From positions 62,001-126,000 of the forward strand of contig JAQMWT010000366.1 of the NCBI GenBank assembly GCA_029834535.1: a DNA stretch of 64,000 nt. Reading direction: 5' to 3'. The notes under the pieces are model-generated. The model made no database searches. It was not told where the DNA came from and worked only from the letters and a program-made list of their open reading frames with translations. Numbering within the stretch: position 1 is the stretch's first letter; each line of letters begins with the position of its first letter. Origin of the DNA: Chrysophaeum taylorii. Its lineage: Eukaryota; Sar; Pelagophyceae; Pelagomonadales; Pelagomonadaceae. Both the position numbers and the translations under genes were made by a program. Positions 43,501 to 52,800 of the stretch are shown piece by piece.

Positions 43501-43884
43501 CCTGCCGGCGCAGGAGGCCCGCATTCATCATGCGTATGGCGGGTTTCGACACGACGACATAACCTAAGAAGAACTTCCTATCAGCCAAGGCAGGTGACTG
43601 CAGCGTTTCAGGGATCTTGTAGTCGTTGAGGTCTAAGCTCTTGTACCGGCTCCTGTCGGAGCCATGCCTGAACTCTTGTTCCGACTTGTGCTCAGACTTG
43701 AGCCTCTTCATGAATACCTTCAGGAGATCTCCTTGTTTCGCGCCATACAACTTAACCGCATGACCGTGGGCTCGCAACGCGCGCTGGCAAGCGTGCAACT
43801 CCGCCTAAGAGAATGACAAGTGTGACTTTGATGCACACACGTGAATGTAGATGTGGCGAAGTATACTAACACACTAAGCTACGA

Positions 43885-44095
43885 TTTTCAAGTGTGGTCA
43901 CGAAACCAAAAGAGTTTGATCAGAAAGCTACAAGTTTAATCACAAAGTTTGATCACACGAACATAAGTTTGATCATTAAGTCACAAGTTTGGTCACCAAG
44001 TCAAAAGTTTGGTCATAAAGTCACACGTTTGGTCATACAGTCACAAGTTTTGTCACAAAGTTTGGTCAGAACATTACAAGTTTGATCACACACAT
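43885..44095 (+). repeat. AAGTTTGGTCA array inside the MULE transposase gene
   Basis: About twelve copies of AAGTTTGGTCA-like units, spaced mostly 18-20 bp with AAGTCAC-type spacers, all on the plus strand. They lie within the probable transposase intron (43805-44231), between the zinc domain and the DDE domain. Confidence 0.85.
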
Positions 44096-44944
44096 GCACC
44101 TCCTCGCAGGACAACAGCCACAAACAAGACCTGCGCAAGACACCGCTGATACCGCGTTCCTCTCCTCGTTTCCCAAGAGCGCTAGGATAACTTGAGCTAG
44201 ATGTTCTCGACGGATGAGAGTGTATGCTCACGGTTCGTCATCTCATTGAGCCTTTCCTTGATGACGTTGTTGTGGACATCTACCAGACGCCTTTCCGAGT
44301 AGTGCCTCCTGACTTGCTCTCCATAGAGCCCTTCTTGATGATGGTCGTCACGGCCTCTAAGAAGTGCTCTGCGCGGTAGTTCGACTTGGGCTGGGTTTTC
44401 GTCGGTGTAAAAACTCCTGTGTGAGGTTCATCATGCGTGACGACGAAGTCTATAAGCCCATCACGACGAGCAGCGCGCTTAAAGAAGCCGCAGCCCTCTA
44501 CTTTACACTTGAACGACAACGCCGTCGCGGTATTGATCATGTTATGCACGCTGTTGCTTCCCCCCCGTGTCGACCATCTTCTGCTGCAACTCGGCCTCTT
44601 CCCGAACGCACATACTAAATTCGGATTTCGTCGGGTAGCGTGAAAGCAGCGAAACGTGGTGCTTGAACATTCTGAGCTGCGACAGCGTACGCGGCGATCT
44701 GTCACAGTCGTTAACCTTCGTCAGGCCACGCTTGCCGTTCTTGGTGTCGTCGTCGCCCGACGTCAGCGTGATACCAGCACGGTCCCGCTCGACCTGAGCG
44801 AAGCCCTCGTCGATATCGACCTCCTCGTCATCCGTGTCGAAGTCGAAGGACGCTCCGGAGTCACGACGCGACATGCAGAACCTCCAAATGCTTGATCACA
44901 GCGGGCCTTGTTTTGTCAGCGAGCCCTATCCTTGCTTTCCTCGA

Positions 44945-45055
44945 GCATAAGTTTAGTCAGCCAAGATACGGATTGACTAAACTTAAGTGACCAAACTTGT
45001 TGGGGATTTACGGTGACCAAACATACATGGTGGTTGGAAACTTGACTTTTCCCTA
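44945..45055. repeat. MULE subterminal motifs, right
   Basis: About three to four copies of the same motif near the right end, mostly inverted (GACCAAACTTG, GACCAAACATA), mirroring the left end. Confidence 0.65.
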
Positions 45056-45284
45056 TAAAATTTTACATCCCCTTGGTACACGCGCAGCACCACGGGTAAA
45101 AATCGCCCCCTGGCATCGTTGGCACCTCAACTGTCAGAAATTACAGTCCTTGCACGAGTCTTGAAGTTACAGTTCTTTGACTCTCACTGATACATCGCGC
45201 GATTCTAGAATTTCGCGCTTTTCTACAATTATTGTAGTACTTCCCACATTGAAAGCAGTCGTTGGCTAGAAGTATAGTGGTCGG

Positions 45285-46484
45285 ATGATGGCTGAGACGG
45301 AGTTCGCGTTCCGGAGGCAAGAGATGACAGCGACACTCCAGCGGGCCGAGCCTAAGCGCGAGAAGATGGAGCGAGTGGACGAGGTCGTCGAGCGCGGGCT
45401 CGACATCGTCACGACGCTCTTAGTTATTGGAACGGCGCTCCCCGTCGTTTTAGGGGGAATATGCGGCGTCACCAAGGACATTCTGGAGGACGTGCGGAAG
45501 TACAAAGGCAGAGCGGAGGACGTGGCACAGGCCGGCTCCCGTGTCGTTGATGTCCTCGAGTTTCTCCAGCTCCTCGCGCATCGTGTTCGTGTTCGCAACT
45601 TGCCCGCTATCGACAAGGTCCGCCGCGCGATGGAGGACCTCAAGTTGCTGCTCGACGACTTCAAGACCGCCGTTCAAGCATTCGGCAACCGCGGCTTCTT
45701 GAAACGAGCCTGGAAACTGCGCAAGCATGCGGGGACGCTCTCGCTCCTCGACGAAAAGATCCGCTGCTGGAAACTCGATATGCTGTGGAAGGTCTACGGC
45801 CTCGCGCGCGACGATCACGTCGAGGAGCTCTTGCTGCGAACTGTGCCGTACAAGCTCGAGGAGGCGCTCCGGAAGCACGTCGAACGCCACGACAACGATG
45901 AGAGCGCCCTTGGAGATGTTGCTAAGGAAGGTGGCGTCGACCCAGAGGAGACCAGGACGGGGCTTGAATCGCTGCACCGAGTAGGAGAGGACATCAACTC
46001 GCAGCTCAAGGAAATGAAGGAAATTATGGCCCAATTGAAGCGTGCCATTGAACGCAGCGACCTCCCTGCTGTCCAGCTTGCTGGCGAGAAGGCATCCGAC
46101 CTGATGGCCAGAACAGGCTCACTTTCTGTGTATGAAAGGGGCCTCGTCTCAAAGCTGCTCGCTGCTTGCTTCTCCGGCGACGCGAATAAGATCGAAAGCC
46201 TCTTGGAGAAAGAGAACGACATCATCCACGAGATGTCGTCTGACGTCGGCGGCGGCGCCGCCTGGGCGCTTTCGGCGCTTCACGTCTCAGCGATGCTCGG
46301 CAACATTGGCGTCATCAAGAGGCTGCATAGTAAGAACGGTGACTTCACCCGCCCGGACGCGCGCAAGCGAACACCCCTGCACCATGCTGCTGCCCACGGC
46401 CACGTCAAGGTCATCTCGTACCTCCTGACCCATTGTGGTGTCGATGTCAACGCCATGGCTGGCTCTGCGCCCGGACAGCCCTGA
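45285..46484 (+). CDS. NLR-like locus, part 1: helical-bundle N-terminus plus ankyrin repeats
   Basis: 399 residues from an ATG at 45285. Residues about 30-60 (GLDIVTTLLVIGTALPVVLG) are hydrophobic. Residues about 65-195 are four or five amphipathic helices: AEDVAQAGSRVVDVLEFLQL, LLAHRVRVRN, AMEDLKLLLDDFKTAVQAFG, FLKRAWKLRKHAGTLSLLDE. This pattern resembles the four-helix bundles of MLKL, fungal HeLo, plant RPW8 and MCAfunc proteins, which act in membrane-damaging cell death or signalling; the match is by pattern only. A coiled-coil-like stretch follows, then ankyrin repeats (LSALHVSAMLGNIGVIKRL, TPLHHAAAHGHVKVISYLL). The frame ends at 46484, but ankyrin-like sequence continues in other frames to about 46700 (TALMRASYAKG, HTEVVRDLLEEAGG), so at least three single-base shifts are implied. 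Confidence 0.6.
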   Translation: MMAETEFAFRRQEMTATLQRAEPKREKMERVDEVVERGLDIVTTLLVIGTALPVVLGGICGVTKDILEDVRKYKGRAEDVAQAGSRVVDVLEFLQLLAHRVRVRNLPAIDKVRRAMEDLKLLLDDFKTAVQAFGNRGFLKRAWKLRKHAGTLSLLDEKIRCWKLDMLWKVYGLARDDHVEELLLRTVPYKLEEALRKHVERHDNDESALGDVAKEGGVDPEETRTGLESLHRVGEDINSQLKEMKEIMAQLKRAIERSDLPAVQLAGEKASDLMARTGSLSVYERGLVSKLLAACFSGDANKIESLLEKENDIIHEMSSDVGGGAAWALSALHVSAMLGNIGVIKRLHSKNGDFTRPDARKRTPLHHAAAHGHVKVISYLLTHCGVDVNAMAGSAPGQP

Positions 46485-48165
46485 TGCGCGCGAGCTACGC
46501 GAAGGGTTCCTCGAGGTCGTTATTTGCCTAGTTGAAGAAAAGGGGCACGCGGACGTGAACGTTGGGTACGACGCCGACTACGGCGATGAGACTGCCATCG
46601 ACTTGGGGCTCAGTGCCGCGGCCACACCGAGGTCGTGCGTGACTTACTTGAAGAAGCAGGGGGCGAAACCACTGTCAAAGCCGTTCTCGATGAATCCTAA
46701 AGGGCCAATAATAACGGAGACTTTCTCCCGACGCCGCATCGGTCGGACCGCAAGCACGCGCCCGCAACCCCCGAGTGAAGGAGAGCAATGCGACCAGAGA
46801 CCTCAAGACACCGGATTGTCAAATGTTCGCGAGACTTCGGATCGTCGCGAAGATCAACCCGTGATCGAGGGAAATTTGGTAGCTCTCGAAGCCTACACTC
46901 GGCCGGGCATGCGCGAACTGCTTTTTTCGGAGATAGGCAGCGACGACTTTGCATCATCCGACCTGCGCAGCGACAATGCCATCGGTACGGGTCTCCCCAC
47001 TACACATCGCCCCCGGTGTCTTGGCGTCGGCAACCTCTGCGCGGGGCACCTCGTTCGCTTGCCAACTACTGGTCGTCCCGTGTTTGAGGTTGTGTTCGAC
47101 TTCATTGGACAAGGGGGTTACGGGGAAGTCTACGTCGTTCGGTCGATGACCCGGGCGGCAACGTTGTTTGCGATGAAACGTGTTCGCTCCGACAAGCTCG
47201 GAGGGGCCTCGAGTAGCAAGAAAACCTCCGAGGAGATTCGGCTCTGTCGAGGAGAGGCCCTGCTCATGGCCCAGCTCGGCACGCACCCTCACGTCGTCTC
47301 GCTCAACTACGGCGTCGTGTCGAGTACCGCGGACTTTTTACTATTTACGACGCTCGTCGACGGGGCGCGCGACTTAGAGCGACTCGTCGTCTCGAGTGGC
47401 GACCTGTACGACGGGGACACGCGCGGCGTGCGTGAATCCATCTCTATGACACTCCGACACGTAGCCTCTGCGCTCGCGTTTTGTCGTGGGTGCGGCGTGC
47501 TTCATCAAGACGTCAAGCTCGAAAACATATACGTGGATACGGCGGGCCGCGCCTTTCTTGGAGACTTCGGCCTGGCAAGCCATGGCGATGGTGTCCACGG
47601 ACAGCTCCGTGCTCCTCTCGAGGGCTGCACGCGCGCCTACGCGTCTCCTGAAGTTATCGGGAAACTTGATGTTTCGTCGGGTCGATATCGTGATTTCGTC
47701 AAGACTACTTCGCCCGCCGAGACTGACATCTGGGCCTCCTTTGGTATCGTCGCCTTACTCTTGTACTGTGGCGACGGGGAGACGTTTCCCGCGAGCGACA
47801 TGAAGCGTCCTCTTGAGTCTATCGTCTTTCCACAACCACCGGATTCGAGCTGGACGAAGGAAGATCGACGTCGAGACTTGGTTGCGGAATTATTCGTTGT
47901 CCATCCATCCATCCATCCATCCGGGGACACGTTTCCCGCGAGCGACATGAAGCGTCCTCTTGAGTCTATCGTCTTTCCACAACCACCGGATTCGAGCTGG
48001 ACGAAGGAAGATCGACGTCGAGACTTGGTTGCGGAATTATTCGTTGTCCATCCATCCATCCATCCATCCGGGGACAATCAACGAGCCGGACACTCTCGAT
48101 GGTGCGTCGCTCTTCCTCTTGTCGCCGAACAGTCTCCACGATGCCGTGCCGTGGCTTCGGCATAA
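46435..48165 (+). CDS. NLR-like locus, part 2: protein kinase domain
   Basis: Numbering from 46435, a kinase domain occupies about residues 218 onward. Glycine loop GQGGYGEVY (225-233), AMKRV with the ATP-binding Lys (248), catalytic loop HQDVKLEN with Asp 359 (HRD is HQD here), DFG (377-379) and SPE in place of APE (404-406) are all present, so it looks catalytically competent. The C-lobe is damaged by an almost perfect 147-bp tandem duplication (47782-47928 and 47929-48075), which doubles 49 residues ending in HPSIHPSGD. The open frame ends at 48165. Kinase-like or linking sequence continues in another frame (AVPWLRHKRDRARLRRMLL) to 48289. The N-terminal 130 residues before the kinase are low in recognisable content. 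Confidence 0.65.
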   Translation: MVSMSTPWLALRPDSPDARELREGFLEVVICLVEEKGHADVNVGYDADYGDETAIDLGLSAAATPRSCVTYLKKQGAKPLSKPFSMNPKGPIITETFSRRRIGRTASTRPQPPSEGEQCDQRPQDTGLSNVRETSDRREDQPVIEGNLVALEAYTRPGMRELLFSEIGSDDFASSDLRSDNAIGTGLPTTHRPRCLGVGNLCAGHLVRLPTTGRPVFEVVFDFIGQGGYGEVYVVRSMTRAATLFAMKRVRSDKLGGASSSKKTSEEIRLCRGEALLMAQLGTHPHVVSLNYGVVSSTADFLLFTTLVDGARDLERLVVSSGDLYDGDTRGVRESISMTLRHVASALAFCRGCGVLHQDVKLENIYVDTAGRAFLGDFGLASHGDGVHGQLRAPLEGCTRAYASPEVIGKLDVSSGRYRDFVKTTSPAETDIWASFGIVALLLYCGDGETFPASDMKRPLESIVFPQPPDSSWTKEDRRRDLVAELFVVHPSIHPSGDTFPASDMKRPLESIVFPQPPDSSWTKEDRRRDLVAELFVVHPSIHPSGDNQRAGHSRWCVALPLVAEQSPRCRAVASA

Positions 48166-48294
48166 GCGAGATCGAGCACGACTGCGCAGAATGCTTTTAG
48201 CTCCACCTCTAGCCATGAACGCTCTTGTTCAGGCATATGCCTCGCTGCTGATGCGACGCAAAGACCAGCGTGCGGCGCAACCCTGCTAGAAGCA

Positions 48295-49841
48295 ATGCAA
48301 ATTCGAGACGCGTCCGTGCTTAACACTGACGTCGACACGCGCGACGTTTCAGAGATGCTGCTCAACATTGGCCGAGCGGCGGTCGAGCTGAACGATGTCG
48401 GACTCGCGTGCACGGCGCTCGAGGCTGCGGCAGAGAAGGGCGGCGATGCTGCCGAGTGCTACTCGCTCCTCGCCGGCTCACACATTCATGCTGGCAACTT
48501 GGAACAGGCGGTGCTGGCGAGCGAGAAGGCAATTCGTTACGACCCCGTGCACGGTGGTGCGTTTTTTTTTCGCCAAGGCGGAAGCAGCGCATCAACGCGA
48601 CCTGAGTTCCGCGGACTCGCAGTTCATCGATGTCATGCGACAGGCGCGGCTATACGATGCGAAGCTCTTTGCTGCACCGCGCACCGAAAAGGGTGAAGTC
48701 ACCGACCTCGAGACTGCCCCAAGGATCGAGACTGCCCCGAGGACGATGCGGACTCGGCGCGCGATCCCATCACGAACAACCGAGTCTCGGTATCCGCGTG
48801 CGTGAGAGAACTGCCGCCAATCGTCAAGCATCGACGCGATGTCAAGACCGAGTATCGGGATGCGCCACCGTCAACGAAGGCTCATTCAAGCATCCGAGCA
48901 GCCTTTTCCGAGGTCGTAAACGACTTCGAAGGCGTTTACGAGGCGGCGATGCGCACTGGGCGCGTCGTGATAGACGGTGATGCTGGAAAGGGTTGGGTCC
49001 TGCGTGCTCTCGTTGTTGCGCTCTACGACGAGCAAGTTGACCACCACCACGAAAGAAGTGGTTGCGAATTGGGTGGTTCGAGCGCGTCGGAGTACGTCCT
49101 CCCCTTGACTATTTCCCATCAAACTTCGACGATCCCGACAGCGACTTGATCGGCAGCGCGATCGACAAAGTTCGGGACGACGACGGCGGCGACGCCCTGC
49201 GAGCAGCGCGGATCGACCGACGCCTTGTTCTTTGTCTGGACGGCCTCGACGAAGTTGCGCCGACGACTAGACCATCGATCGTCGAGAAGATCGTGGAGTG
49301 CGCCCAAAATTGTGCTCTCACCATAATCACCACGCGTCCGGCGGCTGAGAAGAACGTCGGCGATTTCGCGCCGCACGGTTTCGCTTTTCTCAGAATTTTC
49401 GCAGTCGATCGCAGACGCGTCGAGACCCTCGGAATTCCTCGCGGCATCATCGCGAGCCACGTCGAGACTCCTTTAGCCCTCCGGCTCGCGATGCTTGCGT
49501 TGTCTTCTACTGGAGAATTACAGCCACCGCCAGTTCTTCGCGATCGTTCCGATTTGTTCCGCGTCGCGGACGAGGGATTTATGACTCGCGCTGTGGTACC
49601 GACGCGACAGGACGGAGCGCTCGTGCTCGCGCGTAATGATCTGCGAGAGTGCGGGAGTTTGGAAGTGCGCGAGATCTTCGAGCGGCTTGCGCTCTTGGCG
49701 CACCAGGAAAGACGAACTTCGTTTAAGTGCGGCGACTTCGAAGCCCTAAAACCGTCCCGGTTGGCTGCGGCGGTCTGGAGCTTAGCGCGGTCTGGGTTGT
49801 TGCCTCCGCTTGCGCCGAGTCTGTTGCTTTCTTCCACCTGA
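48295..49841 (+). CDS. NLR-like locus, part 3: TPR-like helices and NACHT-type NTPase
   Basis: Coding sequence in three frames. First, TPR-like helix pairs (EMLLNIGRAAVELNDVGLAC, TALEAAAEKGGDAAECYSLL, AGNLEQAVLASEKAIRYDP) run to an eight-T run near 48560, after which the frame changes and continues as AKAEAAHQRDLSSADSQF. From 48802 comes a NACHT-like P-loop region (RVVIDGDAGKGWVLRAL). It lacks the usual Ser/Thr after GK, so nucleotide binding is doubtful as written. From about 49062 the Walker B RLVLCLDGLDEV is a classic NACHT motif, followed by LTIITTRPAA (sensor-like). The end (LAAAVWSLARSGLLPP) leads into a winged-helix-like segment that continues in the next frame. Confidence 0.55.
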
Positions 49842-52800
49842 CTTTCCAAGCATTCCTCGTCGCGCGCATCCTTGGGCTTGACAGCCTGCTTGTTGGCGAC
49901 TCGTTCGACCTCGGTGACCGGTGGTGCCAATCGCCCGCGCTCTTTGCGTTTCAACTCGCGGATCCAAGTGGACGCGAGCGACCGCTAACTGCCCTTGCTC
50001 GGAAGATTCCAAAATTGCTGGTGGGCGAGACGGTTGAAGTTTATTCTGCACTCAAACGGGGGTATGAGCCACACGCTGTCGTCTCCTTGGATGAGTTCGA
50101 CTCCGGTGGCAAAAAAATTGGTGTCCAAACACATTCGTGGTCCAAGAAAGAAGTCGTCTCCGCGGAACGTGTGCGGCGAGGTGTGGCGGGAGTTGCAGCG
50201 CTGTCACGGCACGCATCCTCAGAGGGCGAAACTGCGCTCGTGGCAGGAATTCTGGATCGTGGTGCCGACCTTATCACCCCGGTTGATTCCGTGACGAAAG
50301 ATAGCGCTCTGCACGCAGCCGCGCGGTCTGGCAGGTCCGAGTGTGCTCGACTCTTGTTTCGCGCCGGCGCCTGGTTGTTCGCTCGGAGGAATAAGCTAAT
50401 GTCTACGCCAATCGATCTCGGTCTCTCTCGTGTGGTCGGAATTGACCAAAGAGCTGAGATGGCTCGGGTCTTATGGCCACCGCAATGCGATAAGGACCTC
50501 GCCTCTCATCCCATCGTTCCAGAAGTGCAGGAGTGGCTCGACACCGACGAGGCATCAGACAAGATTGCTGAAGACTGGGATGACGACGTGCGTTTGTACG
50601 CATTCGCTCAAGCGTGTCGTCGCAGGCAAACGCGAGTCGCCGCAACACTAGCGGCATTTATCGACACGAATCGTCGTTTCCCTGGCGGAGATAGTGTACC
50701 GCTTCATTTCGCGGTCGTTAATTCGTGCACTCATGCTTTAAGCGTGCTGCTCGAACGCGGAGCACAATTGCACGTCTGCATGTGTGAATCAGCGTTGGAA
50801 CTTGCTTCGAGATTGAATCGCACCGATGCTCTCTCGGCGATGCTTGAAACAAAGAAGTTCGACGAGACCATTCTCAGATTGCATCCTGCTGCACAGTTTG
50901 GGTTTATTGCATGCGTCCAGCTCCTGATCGAGAAGGGTGCCGAGGTCGACAAAGCGTCGACCCACGATGGCGGGACGCCACTTGGATTAGCGTCTCAAAA
51001 CGGCCACGTCGACTGCGTTCAGATCTTGATCGAGAAGGGTGCCGAGGTCGACAAGGCGACGACCAAAAATGGCTCGACGCCACTTCTCGTGGCGTCTCAG
51101 AACGGCCACGTCGAGCGCGTCCGGGTCTTGATCGAGAAGGGTGCCGATGTCCAGAATGCGACGACCGACACTGGATTGACGCCACTATATTCGGCGTCTC
51201 AGAATGGCCACGTCGCGTGCGTCCAGCTATTGATCGAGAAGGGTGCCGAGGTCGACAAAGCGCGGACCGACAGTGGCGTGACGCCTCTTCTCGCGGCGTC
51301 TAACAACAGCCACGTCGCGTGTGTCCAACTTTTGATCGAGAAGGGTGCCGACGTCGACAAAGCGTCAACAGACGATGACACGACGCCGCTTCTCTTGGCG
51401 TCTCAGAACGGCGACTTCGAGTGCGTCCAGCTCATTATCGAGAAGGGTGCCGACGTCGACAAAGCGTCGACCGACAATGGCTTGACGCCACTTCTCGTGG
51501 TGTCTCACAACGGCCACGTCGAGTGCGTCCAGCTCTTGGTCGAGAAGGGTGCCGACGTCGACAAAGTGTCGACCGACAATGGCTCGACGCCGCTTTTATT
51601 GGCGTCTCAGAACGGCCATGTCGAGTGCGTCCAGCTCTTGATCGAGAAGGGTGCCGACATCGACAAAGCGTCGACCGACAATCGCTCGACGCCGCTTTTA
51701 TTGGCGTCTCAGAACTGCCACGTCGAGTGCGTCCAGCTCTTGATCGAGAAGGGTGCCGACATCGACAAAGCGCGGACCGACAATGGCTTGACGCCACTTC
51801 TCATGGCGTCTCAGAACGGCCACGTCGACTGCGTCCAGCTCTTGATCGAGATGGGTGCCGACGTCGACAAAGCGTCGACCACCAATGGCTCGACGCCACT
51901 CATCGTGGCGTCTCAGAACGGCCACGTCGAGTGTGTCCAGCTCTTGATCGAAAAGGGAGCCGAGGTCGACAAAGCATTGACCGACAATGGGTTGACACCA
52001 CTTCTCATGGCGTCTCAGAACGGCCACGTCGAGTGCGTCCAGCTCTTGATCGAGAAGGGTGCTAACGTCGACAAAGCGTCGACCAACAATGGCTCGACGC
52101 CACTCATCGTGGCGTCTCAGAACGGCCACGTCGAGTGTGTCCAGCTCTTGATCGAAAAGGGAGCCGAGGTCGACAAAGCATTGACCGACAATGGCTTGAC
52201 GCCACTTCTCATGGCGTCTCACAACGGCCACGTCGACTGCGTCCAGCTCTTGATCGAGAAGGGTGCCGAGGTCGACAAAGCGTCGACCAACAATGGCTCG
52301 ACACCGCTTTTAGTGGCGTCTCAGAACGGCCACGTCGACTGCGTCCAACTCTTGATCGAGAAGGGTGCCGACGTCGACAAAGCGTCGGCCGACGATGACT
52401 CAACGCCGCTTCTCTTGGGGTCTTACAACGGCCATGTCGACTGCGTCCAGCTCTTGATCGAGAAGGGTGCCGAGGTCGACAAAGCGTCGACCACTAATGG
52501 CTTGACGCCACTCATCGTGGCGTCTCAGAACGGTCACGTCGACTGCGTCCAGCTCTTGATCGAGGAGGGTGCCGATGTCGACAATGCGTCGACCGACGAT
52601 GGCTCGACGCCACTTCTCGTGGCGTCTCAGAACGGCCACGTCGAGTGCGTCCAGCTATTGATCGAGAAGGGTGCCGAGGTCGACAAAGCGCGGACTGACA
52701 ACGGCTTGACGCCACTTCTCATGGCGTCTCACAACGGCCACGTCGAGTGCGTCCGGATCTTGATCGAGAAGGGTGCCGACGTCGACAAAGCGTCGACCGA

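Larger units (their letters stand above)
40221..45075 (-). mobile_element. Mutator-like (MULE) DNA transposon with decayed transposase
   Basis: The ends are imperfect inverted repeats: left CAAGGGGGTATAAAATT with GTCAAGTTTGG, right (complement) CAAGGGGATGTAAAATT with GTCAAGTTTCC. No convincing 9-bp target duplication is seen. The minus-strand transposase starts at ATG 44874. It has an acidic N-terminus, a zinc-type FLYWCH/WRKY-like segment (FKCKVEGCGFFKRAARRDG, near 44.5 kb) and the DDE core (FIDGVHCLDNQVMISVTGRD at about 43.4-43.5 kb, QGFVIVQDFQKG). TSTNNPAEAFNKKHINAR (about 42.8 kb) and a SWIM-like CSCGNYAFSRLPCVC (42.25 kb), with Cys in place of the usual last His, complete the core. A C-terminal part follows to about 40.6 kb. 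A likely 427-nt intron spans 43805-44231. Frames shift several times, one at a seven-G run. Confidence 0.75.

Noticed and set aside
43885-44095. CRISPR-like regular repeats
   Set aside because: Repeats are about 11 bp, degenerate and unevenly spaced, within eukaryotic transposon DNA, and match motifs at the transposon ends.
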